Shown in pieces: positions 9,488 to 19,400 of a stretch of 35,248 nt of DNA (positions are counted from its first letter, which is position 1; every line of letters starts with the position of its first letter). The translations under genes and the position numbers were made by a program. The notes beneath the pieces were generated by a model. That model had not been told where the DNA came from and made no database searches. It worked only from the letters and a program-made list of their open reading frames with translations. The stretch is from Bacteroidota bacterium (GTDB taxonomy: Bacteria > Bacteroidota > Rhodothermia > Rhodothermales > UBA10348). The stretch lies in NCBI GenBank assembly GCA_022571255.1, contig JACZYD010000020.1, positions 1 through 35,248 of the forward strand, in the 5' to 3' direction.

Positions 9488-9518
9488 AATAAAAAGGACG
9501 ACCGTGAAAGGCCGTCCT
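9488..9518 (-). terminator. Intrinsic terminator of the DUF4097-type gene
   Basis: On the minus strand a 9-bp stem (AGGACGGCC with GGTCGTCCT, one mismatch, 6-base loop; 9495-9518) is followed directly by TTTTT (9494-9490) and then ATT. It lies 40 bp past the stop of the DUF4097-type gene and separates it from the tetR-led operon. Confidence 0.85.
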
Positions 9519-9557
9519 CTGAAAGTCATGAAATGTCTGACAAGTATGCGATGCAGG

Positions 9558-10451
9558 TCAGTTTCTGAGAAGCGAGACGTTCCCTACGCCTGAATGCAGT
9601 ACCAGGGCCGGGCCTCCCCCGTTCAGGCGACCTTCGAATGATTTGGACATCCAGATCCCGTTGATCTTCAGGTTGAAATCGCAACGGGCAGACCCCAGGC
9701 TGGCCCGAGCCGAAACGTCAACTGCAATGTCTGCGTCCATGTAAACCGTAACGTTGCCTGCGCCTGAACTTAATTCCGAATCTCCCTGGGGCTGTCGAGT
9801 CATGGTCACTTCAATATTACCGGCTCCAGTGGTTGCACTGATTTTCCCTGCCACTTCGTGAATTTCAACATTACCCGCGCCGGAACGTGCATACACGTAT
9901 CCGTCAACAGAGTCAATAACAATATTACCTGCTCCGGTAATCACGTCGACCGACCCTTCAATATCTCCGATTTCGATATTGCCCGCGCCCGTCCGACCAA
10001 CTATTTCCCCGACGAGATCTTCAATTTCCACATTCCCGAACCCGTTCAGAAAATCGATATTAAAGTGCTCCGGAACGAGTACCGTCACGTTCAATCGAAA
10101 TTTAGAGCTCTTCTTTCTGTAACCGCCGCCCCAGGTGTTTTCCTCGTCTTCAAACCTGGAATCAACCAGAATCCTGTTTCCGTCCTGTCGGATTCCCCAT
10201 TCGTGTCGTTCAAGAAATACTTTGATTTCGTCGTCATCGACACCCTTCACCCGCCGTTCGAGCACGACATGTACCTCGCTGCCGGAAATAGTTCGAATCC
10301 TGATCGTACCACGGTCGATATCGAGAAAAAGTGACCCGCCTGGCCTCACCTTGAATGTCCTCTTGATCGTGTCATCTTCTCCGCTGCCGACCGCAAACAG
10401 CAATGACGTAATGGCGGAAAGTGCGATAAAAAAGAAAATGCTTCGTTTCAT
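9558..10451 (-). CDS. Exported DUF4097-type beta-repeat protein
   Basis: From the ATG at 10451 the product is 297 residues and starts with a signal peptide (MKRSIFFFIALSAITSLLFA). The mature part carries a repeated glycine-rich motif at roughly 15-20 residue spacing: GFGNVEI, TGAGNIEI, TGAGNIVI, SGAGNVEI, TGAGNIEV, SGAGNVTV and finally SGVGNVSL. This is the signature of the DUF4097 family, predicted to form a right-handed beta-helix-like stack. Its function is not established; members are often found with envelope-stress or sigma-factor genes, which are absent here. The frame is open upstream to 10565, but the signal peptide fixes the start. An intrinsic terminator follows. A truncated paralogue lies immediately upstream on the same strand. 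Confidence 0.85.
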   Translation of the reverse strand: MKRSIFFFIALSAITSLLFAVGSGEDDTIKRTFKVRPGGSLFLDIDRGTIRIRTISGSEVHVVLERRVKGVDDDEIKVFLERHEWGIRQDGNRILVDSRFEDEENTWGGGYRKKSSKFRLNVTVLVPEHFNIDFLNGFGNVEIEDLVGEIVGRTGAGNIEIGDIEGSVDVITGAGNIVIDSVDGYVYARSGAGNVEIHEVAGKISATTGAGNIEVTMTRQPQGDSELSSGAGNVTVYMDADIAVDVSARASLGSARCDFNLKINGIWMSKSFEGRLNGGGPALVLHSGVGNVSLLRN

Positions 10452-10573
10452 GTCGCCGTAGAAATTGTAATACAGATGATCCTGCGCCGAAGAATACGGA
10501 GACTTTTCTGAAGGGTTGCGTGCATAATGTACCGGGCAACGTGAATCACGATGACCAATCTGCATAACTCCGG

Positions 10574-10849
10574 TCAGCCGTTGTTATCCGAAATTGAGAT
10601 ATTTCCAGATCCTGCTGACAGCTCAATATCAACTCCTCCGTTGTTGATCCGACCTGCAGCACTTCGGATTCTGTCATCCCAAGATGCTCTGCGAACCGTA
10701 TCCCATATCAAGTCGCCACCGAATCGATCCGTTTCGAGAGATCCTGAATATCCCAGATCAACTCGAATATGTGCATTTTTTTGCGGCAGCAGCAGCTTGA
10801 TATCACCGGCTTCAGCTCGTTCGATGAGTTCGGAATCGATAGGACCCAT
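10574..10849 (-). pseudogene. C-terminal remnant of a second DUF4097-type protein
   Basis: A 91-residue open frame with no signal peptide. Its end, GRINNGGVDIELSAGSGNIS, closely parallels the end of the downstream paralogue (GRLNGGGPALVLHSGVGNVS). The part before it (AGDIKLLLPQKNAHIRVDLG) is the strand-turn-strand pattern that precedes the last repeat in DUF4097 proteins. The N-terminal repeats and export signal expected in an intact member are missing. An in-frame TGA lies only a few codons upstream of the first ATG, and no other upstream frame continues the homology. I therefore read it as a decayed tandem duplicate. A genuine short open reading frame is possible but less likely. Confidence 0.55.
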
Positions 10850-10970
10850 TAAATTCTCTCGTCATCCGTTTGACAACTCCGGTGACGTATTGGTTTGCGC
10901 CGGCAACTTCAGGATTATTATGATACAGAGATTACCTTTCAAGCCCGGATCGTAAGGATTCTATACTACC

Positions 10971-11921
10971 GTGACCCGTTTCTTGAAAAATCTATCCTGC
11001 ATTGTAGTGGTTGTGCTGGCAGTGAGTTGCAGACCATACTCTGTAACGGACGAGCTCCCCGATCTTACCTGGACACAAATATCGGGCGCTGCTGACAACC
11101 TTCCGGAGCATTTTGTCGTGTTCCAAGGAACAGACGAAAAAGCGCCAATTCAAGCTTGGTACGCCCGATTCCAGCCATCCTCGCCCGAGATACGTGTAAT
11201 CATAATACCGGCAACGGGCGAGACCGGGAGAGAAATGGTCAGTGATTTTGCAAAACGTGAAAATGCTTGCCTCGCAGTGAATGGAGGGTATTTCCTGAAC
11301 CGGGACCATCGAAGTTTTCCGATCGGACTGCTCGTCACAAACTCTTCCGTAATCAGTAACGCCTCCCACCGGATAATACGTGACGATGTCCGGTACGATG
11401 CCATTCGCGCTGCCCTCGGCTTTTTGCCGGATGGATCTGCTGATTTTGCATGGGTCAGCTCTCGCAACGATTCCGTATTTGCATGGCTCCGACCCATCGA
11501 TAACCACCGCGACAGACCCGCCCCGATGCCAGCCGGAAATACGGGCGTGTACTGGCCTGTCGAGTATGCACTCGCAGCCGGCCCTTCTCTTTTTCAACAC
11601 AGCGGTGACTCGATAACTGCGGAAGAAGAGATCTTTTTTGACTCACCCATTCCCAATGTTCACCCCAGGACCGCTGCAGGGATCGCTGCGGACGGATCAC
11701 TGATACTGATGGTTGTCGATGGAAGGCAGTCTCGGAGCCGGGGCGTCAGCCTGACCGAACTCGCGCACATGATGCGCAGTATCGGGGCAGTCCGCGCGAT
11801 AAACCTGGATGGAGGTGGTTCTTCGGCGATGGTGTTGAATTCTATTTTGCTGAATCGGCCCGAGGGGTATTCAACAGAGAGAGAAGTAGCCTCAGCCATC
11901 GTCGTGAAATGTGATTCGTAA
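10971..11921 (+). CDS. Phosphodiester-glycosidase (NAGPA) domain protein, exported
   Basis: A 316-residue protein starting at a GTG, with an N-terminal hydrophobic export segment ending LAVSC. This is an imperfect lipobox, so it may be a lipoprotein. The body has the marks of the NAGPA/DUF2233 fold: AVNGGYFLN, RAALGFLPDG, ALAAGPSLF, HPRTAAGIAADGSLILMVVD, and the diagnostic AINLDGGGSSAMVL near the C-terminus. Characterised relatives cleave GlcNAc from phosphodiester linkages, and bacterial ones act on cell-surface or exopolysaccharide sugars. The bacterial substrate here is unknown. It is the first of two plus-strand genes and lies 14 bp before pepT. The divergent region 10850-10970 must hold its promoter, but none is obvious. 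Confidence 0.87.
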   Translation: MTRFLKNLSCIVVVVLAVSCRPYSVTDELPDLTWTQISGAADNLPEHFVVFQGTDEKAPIQAWYARFQPSSPEIRVIIIPATGETGREMVSDFAKRENACLAVNGGYFLNRDHRSFPIGLLVTNSSVISNASHRIIRDDVRYDAIRAALGFLPDGSADFAWVSSRNDSVFAWLRPIDNHRDRPAPMPAGNTGVYWPVEYALAAGPSLFQHSGDSITAEEEIFFDSPIPNVHPRTAAGIAADGSLILMVVDGRQSRSRGVSLTELAHMMRSIGAVRAINLDGGGSSAMVLNSILLNRPEGYSTEREVASAIVVKCDS

Positions 11922-11935
11922 ATAATCGACTCGCC

Positions 11936-13204
11936 GTGCGTATCAATTCACACACAAATGTACCTGCCGTCGTCGAACGTTTTCTTCGCTATGTGCGGAT
12001 AGATACACAATCCGATGCTTCCTCAGACACTGTCCCCTCCACCGAAAAACAGAAAAACCTCTCCTGTTTACTCGTCAACGAATTACGCGAAATGGGTTAT
12101 CCGAATGCGTTCATGGACGAATACGGATATGTTTTTTGTTCGATACACAGGATTCGCACCGATAATTCGCAACAGAACCAGGCCGTCCTCGGCCTTCTTG
12201 CACACCTGGATACAGCGCCCGATGAATCAGGCGAAAATGTACATCCTGTCGTTCACCCTCCGTACCAGGGGGGTGTAATTCAACTCCCCGGTGACACGTC
12301 CGTCAGGCTCGATCCCGAACGTTCACCCGGCCTGTTGAATCATCTGGGCGAACGGATTATTTCAAGTGATGGCACCACGCTTCTGGGGAGTGATGACAAA
12401 GCAGGTGTCGCGATTCTGATGCAGCTTGCTGAGGATCTTTTACATGACGACAAAACGCGGCCCGAAATTCGCCTCTGCTTCACCATAGATGAAGAAATCG
12501 GGCGCGGAGTCGAGCATATGGATCTCGGGTCGTACGGCGCGGACGTGGCCTATACACTGGATGGCGGCAGTATCAATACGATCTCCTTCGAAACGTTCCA
12601 TGCCGTGCTGGTGCAGATCGACATCACGGGGCGATCTGTCCATCCGGGTTACGCAAAAGATATTCTTGTCAATGCGATGCGTATTGCAGCCGAAATTGTT
12701 GCCGCCCTTCCCGTGGACGAGGCTCCGGAAACGACAGAGCTGAGAGAAGGATATCTACATCCTTACCATATCTCGGACAGCAATGTGACGCAGTCCACCC
12801 TTCAGATCATAATCCGGGATTTCAGTGACGAGGGTATGGATCAGAAAAAACAATTGATACACCAGATCGTCGAAGAAGCCCGTACCCGCCATGCGGACGC
12901 GCGAATTCAAGTCGTTTTTACGGAGCAGTACCGAAACATGAGATCCTATATCGAAGATCTTGATTTCCGAACGGTCACGTTCGCCCGGAAGGCCGCGCAG
13001 AAAATGGGGTTCACACTGAAAGAAGAACTGGTACGCGGCGGAACCGATGGAGCGCGCTTGTCTGAACGAGGCCTTCCAACACCCAATATTTTTAACGGCG
13101 GATACGATTACCACAGCCGTTTCGAATGGAATACGGTAGAAAACCTTGAGCACGCGCTCGCCTACTCGAAAGAGCTTGTTCGATACTGGGGAGAACACGG
13201 ATAA
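11936..13204 (+). CDS. pepT: Peptidase T (tripeptide aminopeptidase, M20 family)
   Basis: A 422-residue protein of usual PepT length, starting at a GTG. It removes the N-terminal residue from tripeptides in the cytoplasm using two zinc ions. The metal ligands expected in M20B enzymes can be seen: His90 and Asp92 in GLLAHLDTAPDESG, an Asp in TTLLGSDDKAGVA (about 153-154), the Glu pair 186-187 in FTIDEEIGRG, Asp209 in YTLDGGS, and the late His in GGYDYHSRFEWNT. The dimerisation/lid domain lies between the two catalytic halves as in PepT. It follows the glycosidase-domain gene by 14 bp and is probably co-transcribed with it. No cytoplasmic link between the two is evident. Confidence 0.95.
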   Translation: MRINSHTNVPAVVERFLRYVRIDTQSDASSDTVPSTEKQKNLSCLLVNELREMGYPNAFMDEYGYVFCSIHRIRTDNSQQNQAVLGLLAHLDTAPDESGENVHPVVHPPYQGGVIQLPGDTSVRLDPERSPGLLNHLGERIISSDGTTLLGSDDKAGVAILMQLAEDLLHDDKTRPEIRLCFTIDEEIGRGVEHMDLGSYGADVAYTLDGGSINTISFETFHAVLVQIDITGRSVHPGYAKDILVNAMRIAAEIVAALPVDEAPETTELREGYLHPYHISDSNVTQSTLQIIIRDFSDEGMDQKKQLIHQIVEEARTRHADARIQVVFTEQYRNMRSYIEDLDFRTVTFARKAAQKMGFTLKEELVRGGTDGARLSERGLPTPNIFNGGYDYHSRFEWNTVENLEHALAYSKELVRYWGEHG

Positions 13205-13221
13205 GCCACAGCGCGACGGAT

Positions 13222-13253
13222 AGAGTGTGACCCGTGAGATAAGCATCCACTCT
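13222..13253. terminator. Weak hairpin between convergent genes
   Basis: AGAGTG (13222-13227) can pair with CACTCT (13248-13253) in the 47-bp gap between the convergent pepT and the YVTN-type lipoprotein gene. The loop is 20 bases and there is no T-run on either strand. It may serve as a weak bidirectional end, but the support is only positional. Confidence 0.25.
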
Positions 13254-14391
13254 AACCGGTCATTTTCCAGAAGTACATTCCGCCCGCCTGTTTGCCGATG
13301 TCTACTGAGGATATCCGAACAAGTTTACGAAGATCGAACACATCGACGGCTCCGGGTTCACCACCCACGCCTTCAACCGAGATGAATGCGAACCTGCTGT
13401 CTGGCGAAATGATCACTCCGTGTGAAACGCGACGACTGTTTTCAAGACGAGCAAGTTCTTCTCCCGTATGGAGATCCCAGATGCCGATCTTCGCGGCGCC
13501 TTTATAACTTACTACGAGCAATCGGCCGTCTGACGAAACGTCGAGATTGTAGGGCGCTTTATCCGTAACAAAGTGCCGCGTGATTTCCCAGTCATCGATG
13601 TTGATCTCCAGCACTTCATCGGCTCCATTCAGCGCAACATATAAAAGCGGCTTCCTCGGGTGGGGTTGAACCCAGGTGGGCTTGGTCTTTGCGCCACCCA
13701 AATTCAGATCCATTCGGCGGGTCACTTCCAGAGTAGTCGCATCCAGTTCCCACAACTCTCCCGACATCATGGCCACCGAATAATGCCGCAATCCATCGGG
13801 AGAAATACGCGAGCCATGTGGCATAATGCCGTGTTCCACACGCGCAATTTCCGTCATCGTTTCCGGTTCAATGACGGAAAGATCGCTGGTTTCGCTTGGC
13901 CTGCCGTGCAAATTGAAGTTTACCACGTACAAAAGACCGGTGGCAGCCGACATCTCCATCGTCGCCGGAAACAGCCCCACGCCTACCTCTCCTACAAATT
14001 CGTCAGAGCCCGTCTCGTATTTCAACACTTTTCCGGAGGGCAGACCGTGCGCCAAAGAAACGAACCAGTACTCTCCATCAGGACTCACTGTAACGCCGTG
14101 AGGGCCTTCAATTTCCACGGGCCACGAGCCAACCGGAATGGATTTTTCGAGGAAGGCATTTTTACCGTCGAAACGAATGAGTGCCACCGTATCGTCCGAT
14201 TCGGCCGCAACGTAGAAAAAATACTCCCTGCCAGGCGGCATCTCATCAGCGGGTGCGCGACTGCCCGAACAGCCTGCGACAATCAGGGCGCCTGCGAAGA
14301 GGATCCCGGCCCGTGGAGGTCCATCCGAAATTAAAAAACGGCTGAATCCGCGCTTAGAAGAAAGAATCAGTGACAACACGGCGCAGATCAT
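13252..14391 (-). CDS. YVTN-type beta-propeller lipoprotein
   Basis: A 379-residue protein with an export signal ending in a lipobox (GALIVAGC), so the mature protein is a lipid-anchored envelope protein. The rest is a seven-bladed-type propeller with repeats such as GPHGVTVSPDGEYWFVSL, MPHGSRISPDGLRHYSV, APYNLDVSSDGRLLVVSYKG and VSHGVIISPDSRFAFISVEG. The 'HG-V/I-SPDG' motif is typical of YVTN/40-residue repeat proteins. No catalytic residues can be named. Its ATG at 14391 overlaps the stop of the preceding LVIVD-repeat gene (ATGA), so the two exported propeller proteins are made together and may work together. The signal has a long N-region because the coupled start is used; a later start is possible. 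Function unknown. Confidence 0.87.
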   Translation of the reverse strand: MICAVLSLILSSKRGFSRFLISDGPPRAGILFAGALIVAGCSGSRAPADEMPPGREYFFYVAAESDDTVALIRFDGKNAFLEKSIPVGSWPVEIEGPHGVTVSPDGEYWFVSLAHGLPSGKVLKYETGSDEFVGEVGVGLFPATMEMSAATGLLYVVNFNLHGRPSETSDLSVIEPETMTEIARVEHGIMPHGSRISPDGLRHYSVAMMSGELWELDATTLEVTRRMDLNLGGAKTKPTWVQPHPRKPLLYVALNGADEVLEINIDDWEITRHFVTDKAPYNLDVSSDGRLLVVSYKGAAKIGIWDLHTGEELARLENSRRVSHGVIISPDSRFAFISVEGVGGEPGAVDVFDLRKLVRISSVDIGKQAGGMYFWKMTG

Positions 14392-16367
14392 GTGCCCGGA
14401 CGATCTTCTTCTCGCTCTTTAATCTTGATCACCCACAGCCCCGAACTCATATCCGAGAAAAATATATTCCCTTTGTACGGCTGTGGTCCCCACGCCATGG
14501 GAGTATTCGGATCTTTACCGTCTGGGTCAGAGCCGAGGTATCTGGCGATCTCGCGGCCCTGCTTGTACAGATCCCCCATGAGGTCTCCCGAGATATCCAC
14601 CACTCGGAGTCCGCCTTGATAATAGGCAATGTACAGCTTGTCATCTTCTACCCACAGATTATGGCTTCCGGCTTCCGGCACTTCATAACGAGCAACTTCG
14701 AAGGGATTTTCCGGGTCTGTAAAATCAATGAAGTGAGCGTATCCCATCATTTCACCGGCTGCGTTGGCTGCCTCATCACCGGCAATGATATAGAACTTCC
14801 CGGTTTCCTTGCTGCGATAAGGAAATGCCGCGTGATTCCATCCACTCGGATACGCATAGTGACCGATGATTACGGGATTAGAAGGCGATCCTCCTTTAAT
14901 TCCATTCCCTACGTCAACCATATAAACTCCGTCCGCCCAGTTGGACGAATAAGCAATCCCGTCTTCGACCCAGACATCATGAATCCTCGAGCCTTTTTCT
15001 GGAACCGCAAAAGATCCGACCAGCGTCGGGGACGCCGGGTCTTCGATGCTGATAATATCGTATCGCCGGCCTGCACTCAGTGCATAAATATGGCGTTCGT
15101 AAATAAACAGATTATGTACACCTCCTGTCATTTCGAAGTCATAAACGGCAAGTGTCGATACGTTGTGGGGGTCGGTGCAGTCCAGGATTACGAGGCCGTT
15201 CTTACGATTCGAGGCGCCTTCGCGGCTGATGACGCAAACACTTCCGTCTTCAGTGACTTTTACGTCGTTTACGGTACGTGCATCGACGGTTACCGTATCA
15301 ATAATGGTCGGATTGGCGGCGTCCGTAACGTCCCAAAAAAGGGCATCTCCTTTTGCACTCCACGTCCCGGTGATCGCGTAGTCGCGTCCGTCTACGCCTT
15401 CCCATATCCAGAGATCGGACGTATTGACATCTCCAACCGTCCCATGTCCAATCAACTCGACCTCTCGCCCCGCGTCGCGCGTAACAATATCAACCGTATG
15501 CCGAGCCGAGACGGCTCCGACCGAGGCCAGTATCGTAAAAAGACCCGCATCTTCCGCAACAAATCTTCCGTCCAGTTCGATCTGTCCCGATGCTGACGGG
15601 GCCAGATTGTCGGATGGTCTGCTTACAAAGCTGAATTGAATGGGCGCATCTTCGATCGCATTTCCATTCCCGTCCCGAGCAACAGCATGAAAACTGATCA
15701 CGTCCCCCGTCCGGGCCCGGGCAGGTCCTCCGGATATTTCTATATAAGAAATCGGATTATCGACTACGCGCAGGACCAGTGTACCGGTTATTCCTTCCGC
15801 CGTCGCTTCGATAATCACCGTTCCATTGCTGCGTGCATGGACCGATCCATATCGATCCACAGATGCTATGGACTCGTCAGACGAATTGAATGCGACTTCA
15901 ACATGGGTTCTTTTCTGCCCGGCCATATCTGTTATTTCAGCCTCTATCTGTACGTGCGTCCCTTTATACATTTCAGCCGGAGCCTTCTCGAGAGAAATTG
16001 TTTCGAGCGGCGGAAAAGGAATGGTAACACGGATTGATTCCATGTACCGGACACCATCGAGTGACCGGTAGGATGCAAATACCTGAAACGTACCCGCTCT
16101 GATAGCGGTCAGTTCGCCCGTCTGTCTGTCCACCGAGAGCGATCGCCGCGCTCGAGAAAAAAATGTAACCTGCCCTTCCTGCACGGCTCCGTTCTCGTCA
16201 ACGAGTTGTGCGGAAAGCATGGTCGTCTCTCCAATTTCAAGCGTCAGAACCGCCGGATCAATCACCAGTGACAGGTCCTGAGCGTGCACGAGTGGAATGG
16301 CCCAGATCATCAGCAGACAAACGGTGGCGAAGTTGATCAGAGCAGAACGCAAAGTGTGGGTACACAT
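14388..16367 (-). CDS. Exported protein with Ig-like (BIG2-type) and LVIVD repeats
   Basis: From the ATG at 16367 the product is 659 residues. That ATG has a good ribosome site (AAAGAGGTAAG), whereas an upstream in-frame TTG at 16406 does not. A signal peptide (LMIWAIPLVHAQ, cleavage after HA) starts it. Three bacterial Ig-like segments follow to about residue 290 (for example SLVIDPAVLTLEIGETTML and RVVDNPISYIEISGGPARA). A C-terminal propeller of LVIVD-type repeats comes next: LVILDCTDPHNVSTLAVYDF, DIISIEDPASPTLVGSF, DFTDPENPFEVARYEV, GGLRVVDISGDLM. LVIVD repeats are found in large surface proteins of Bacteroidota and related phyla and have no defined activity. The gene follows rpoC by 102 bp, with no terminator seen between them, and is coupled to the YVTN lipoprotein gene. 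Confidence 0.87.
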   Translation of the reverse strand: MCTHTLRSALINFATVCLLMIWAIPLVHAQDLSLVIDPAVLTLEIGETTMLSAQLVDENGAVQEGQVTFFSRARRSLSVDRQTGELTAIRAGTFQVFASYRSLDGVRYMESIRVTIPFPPLETISLEKAPAEMYKGTHVQIEAEITDMAGQKRTHVEVAFNSSDESIASVDRYGSVHARSNGTVIIEATAEGITGTLVLRVVDNPISYIEISGGPARARTGDVISFHAVARDGNGNAIEDAPIQFSFVSRPSDNLAPSASGQIELDGRFVAEDAGLFTILASVGAVSARHTVDIVTRDAGREVELIGHGTVGDVNTSDLWIWEGVDGRDYAITGTWSAKGDALFWDVTDAANPTIIDTVTVDARTVNDVKVTEDGSVCVISREGASNRKNGLVILDCTDPHNVSTLAVYDFEMTGGVHNLFIYERHIYALSAGRRYDIISIEDPASPTLVGSFAVPEKGSRIHDVWVEDGIAYSSNWADGVYMVDVGNGIKGGSPSNPVIIGHYAYPSGWNHAAFPYRSKETGKFYIIAGDEAANAAGEMMGYAHFIDFTDPENPFEVARYEVPEAGSHNLWVEDDKLYIAYYQGGLRVVDISGDLMGDLYKQGREIARYLGSDPDGKDPNTPMAWGPQPYKGNIFFSDMSSGLWVIKIKEREEDRPGT

Positions 16368-16469
16368 TTTCTTACCTCTTTCCAATGTCAGTTTTCCAGT
16401 AGTCAATATGTTGGTTTTGCCTGAATTGCAACGAGAACACGTTCTGATCCGAACTGGATCCCCTGTAAA

Positions 16470-19400
16470 TCAGGCTTCGACAGCGTCCAGTGAAGATCCC
16501 TTCAGCGGCGCTTCGCTCTCATCATCGGGCGCACCAATTGCAGCCTGCAACTCCTTGAGTTCCGTTTTAGAGCCAACAACAATATCCTTGAATTGCCGCT
16601 GTCCCGTTCCTGCCGGTATAAGGTGCCCCACGATTACGTTCTCCTTCAGGCCATACAGTGGATCCGTTTTTCCTTTGATAGCCGCTTCCGTGAGTACTTT
16701 CGTCGTTTCCTGGAAGGAAGCTGCAGAAATAAAAGAGTCCGTCGAAAGAGCAGCCTGTGTGATACCGAGCAGCACCGGATCGGCGACGCAAGGCTGCGAA
16801 TCACGGACTTCTACGCCTTTCAAGTCCTGCCGCTTCATTCGCGAGTTGACTTCGCGCAGACGGCGCCTGTCAACAAGATCGCCATTGGTCAATTCGGAGT
16901 CCCCTGAATCAACCACGACAAAATTGTCATATAACATGTCATTCAAATCTTCGAGTACGAATTTGTCGACCAGCTGTCCTTCGAGCAGCGCAGTATCTCC
17001 AGAATCCACGACCCGAACTTTCTGCATCATCTGACGCACGATGGTCTCGATGTGTTTGTCGTTTATCGTGACGCCCTGAAGTCGGTAAACTTCCTGAATC
17101 TCGTTGACAAGGTATTCCTGTACGGCTCTTGGTCCGAGAATACTCAGGATGTCCTGCGGTGAAATCTGACCGTCAGAAAGAGCGTCGCCGGCACGAACGA
17201 AGTCATTCTCGTGTACGAGCATATGCTTCGTCATCGAAACGAGATACATTTTTGATTCCGTGCCGTCGCGACTGGTAATTATAACCTCTTGAGATCCACG
17301 CTTTCTGCCACCGAATGAGACAACACCGTCAATCTCCGAAACCACAGACCTGTCAGATGGCGTACGCGCTTCGAAGAGCTCGGTAACTCGCGGAAGACCC
17401 CCGGTAATATCTCGCGTTTTTGCTGACTGGCGTGGAATTTTAACCAGAATCTGACCCGACGGTACCTTGTCACCGATGTCCACCTGAATTCGGGCACGTG
17501 TTGGAAGCGTGTACTCCCTGACCGTCCCCTTCTTGGTTTTAATCAGTATTGCCGGAGTCAGCGATTTCTCCCGACTCTCGATAACGACCTTTTCTTTATA
17601 CCCTGTCTGCTCGTCGGATTCTTCCCGATACGTGACACCGTCGATAATATCCTGATAACCGACAACCCCTTCCATTTCCGATAGAATAACGCTGTTGTAC
17701 GGATCCCATGAAGCGAGGATATCACCTTTCTCCACCGTTTTGCCATCCATGACCATCAGATCTGCACCATACGGTATCAGATAAGAAATCAACTGGCGAC
17801 TCGACTCGGTCGAATCAATGATCCGGATCTCGCCCTGCCGGGAAAGAACAACTTTTTTCTTCACATCGCCCGTCTTTACCTTGACGTTTCTGAGGTTCAC
17901 GTATTCGACCTTTCCCTCGAATTTCGTCGCAATGGTGCTTTCAGCGGAAATACGACTGGCCGTACCACCGATATGAAAAGTTCTGAGCGTAAGTTGCGTA
18001 CCCGGTTCTCCGATCGACTGTGCAGCGATAACACCCACAGCCTCGCCGGCTTCTACCGGTCGACCCGATCCGAGATTTCGCCCGTAACACAACGCACAAA
18101 CCCCGTGCCTCGATTCGCACGTGAGTACGGAACGGATTTCCACTTCCTCAATAGAGGTTTCCGCAATCTGTCGTGCCTTCTGTTCATCGATCATATCGTT
18201 AGCTCCCACCAATAACTCGTCGGTTAACGGATCGATTACGTCGTGTACGGAAACGCGGCCCAGAATTCGGTCGGCCAACGGTTCTACGACGTCTTCATGG
18301 TCTTTCAACGCCGATATGCGAAGGCCGCGAAGCGTTCCGCAATCCATCTGCCGGATGGTCATATCCTGGGCAACGTCCACGAGGCGCCTGGTAAGATAAC
18401 CTGCATCGGCTGTTTTCAGGGCCGTATCGGCAAGACCTTTTCTTGCACCATGCGTTGAGATAAAGTATTCGAGAACCGAAAGACCTTCCTTGAAATTGGA
18501 GATAATCGGATTCTCGATGATCTCTCCGGCACTACCGACGAGGCTTTTCTGCGGTTTGGCCATCAAACCACGCATCCCGCCCAGCTGGCGAATCTGTTCT
18601 TTGGATCCTCGAGCACCCGAGTCAGCCATCATATAGATGGCATTGAACCCGTCCATGTCCTTCTTGAGTGCTTCAAATAATACCTCTGATACTTCGTTAT
18701 TCGTATGTGTCCAAATATCAATAACCTGGTTGTATCTCTCATTTTCCGTAATAAAGCCCATCGCATAATTGTTACGAGCGACTTCCACCCGCTTGCTGGC
18801 ATCCTCGATGAGCTTCTCTTTGTCATCCGGAACAACAATGTCCGCCAGAGAAAAAGTCAGGCCACCTTGCGTGGCTCGTTCAAATCCAAGTCGCTTTATT
18901 GCGTCCAGAAACAGAGCAGTTTCCGGAAATCCGGTAGTTTTTAATACGCGGGCAATAATATTGCGCAGGTTTTTCTTGGTAAGAACCTCATTGATAAATC
19001 CGACATCGGCCGGAACAGCTTCATTGAACAGGATTCGGCCCATCGTGGTCTCTTCGAGAGACCCGTTATCCAGCCTCACGACAACCTTGGCGTGTAATGC
19101 AACCTGTTCCTGGTCAAACGCCTGTCGAGCCTCTGTCATACTGGAATAACGACTTCCCTCACCCTTCTCCCCCGAGCGCGACTTGGTCATATAATAAAGA
19201 CCAAGAACCATATCCTGGGTTGGAACGGTGACGGGACCACCATGCGCAGGACTTAAAATATTGTGACTGGACAGCATCAGCAACATCGCTTCCAGCGCAG
19301 CATCCTCGCTGAGCGGAACATGCACGGCCATCTGGTCACCGTCGAAGTCGGCATTGAATGCCGAACAGACAAGAGGGTGAAGCTGAATGGCCTTTCCTTC

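Noticed and set aside
14370-15596. 408-codon plus-strand open frame
   Set aside because: Lies wholly antisense to the LVIVD-repeat gene, which has a signal peptide and recognisable repeats; no independent features.
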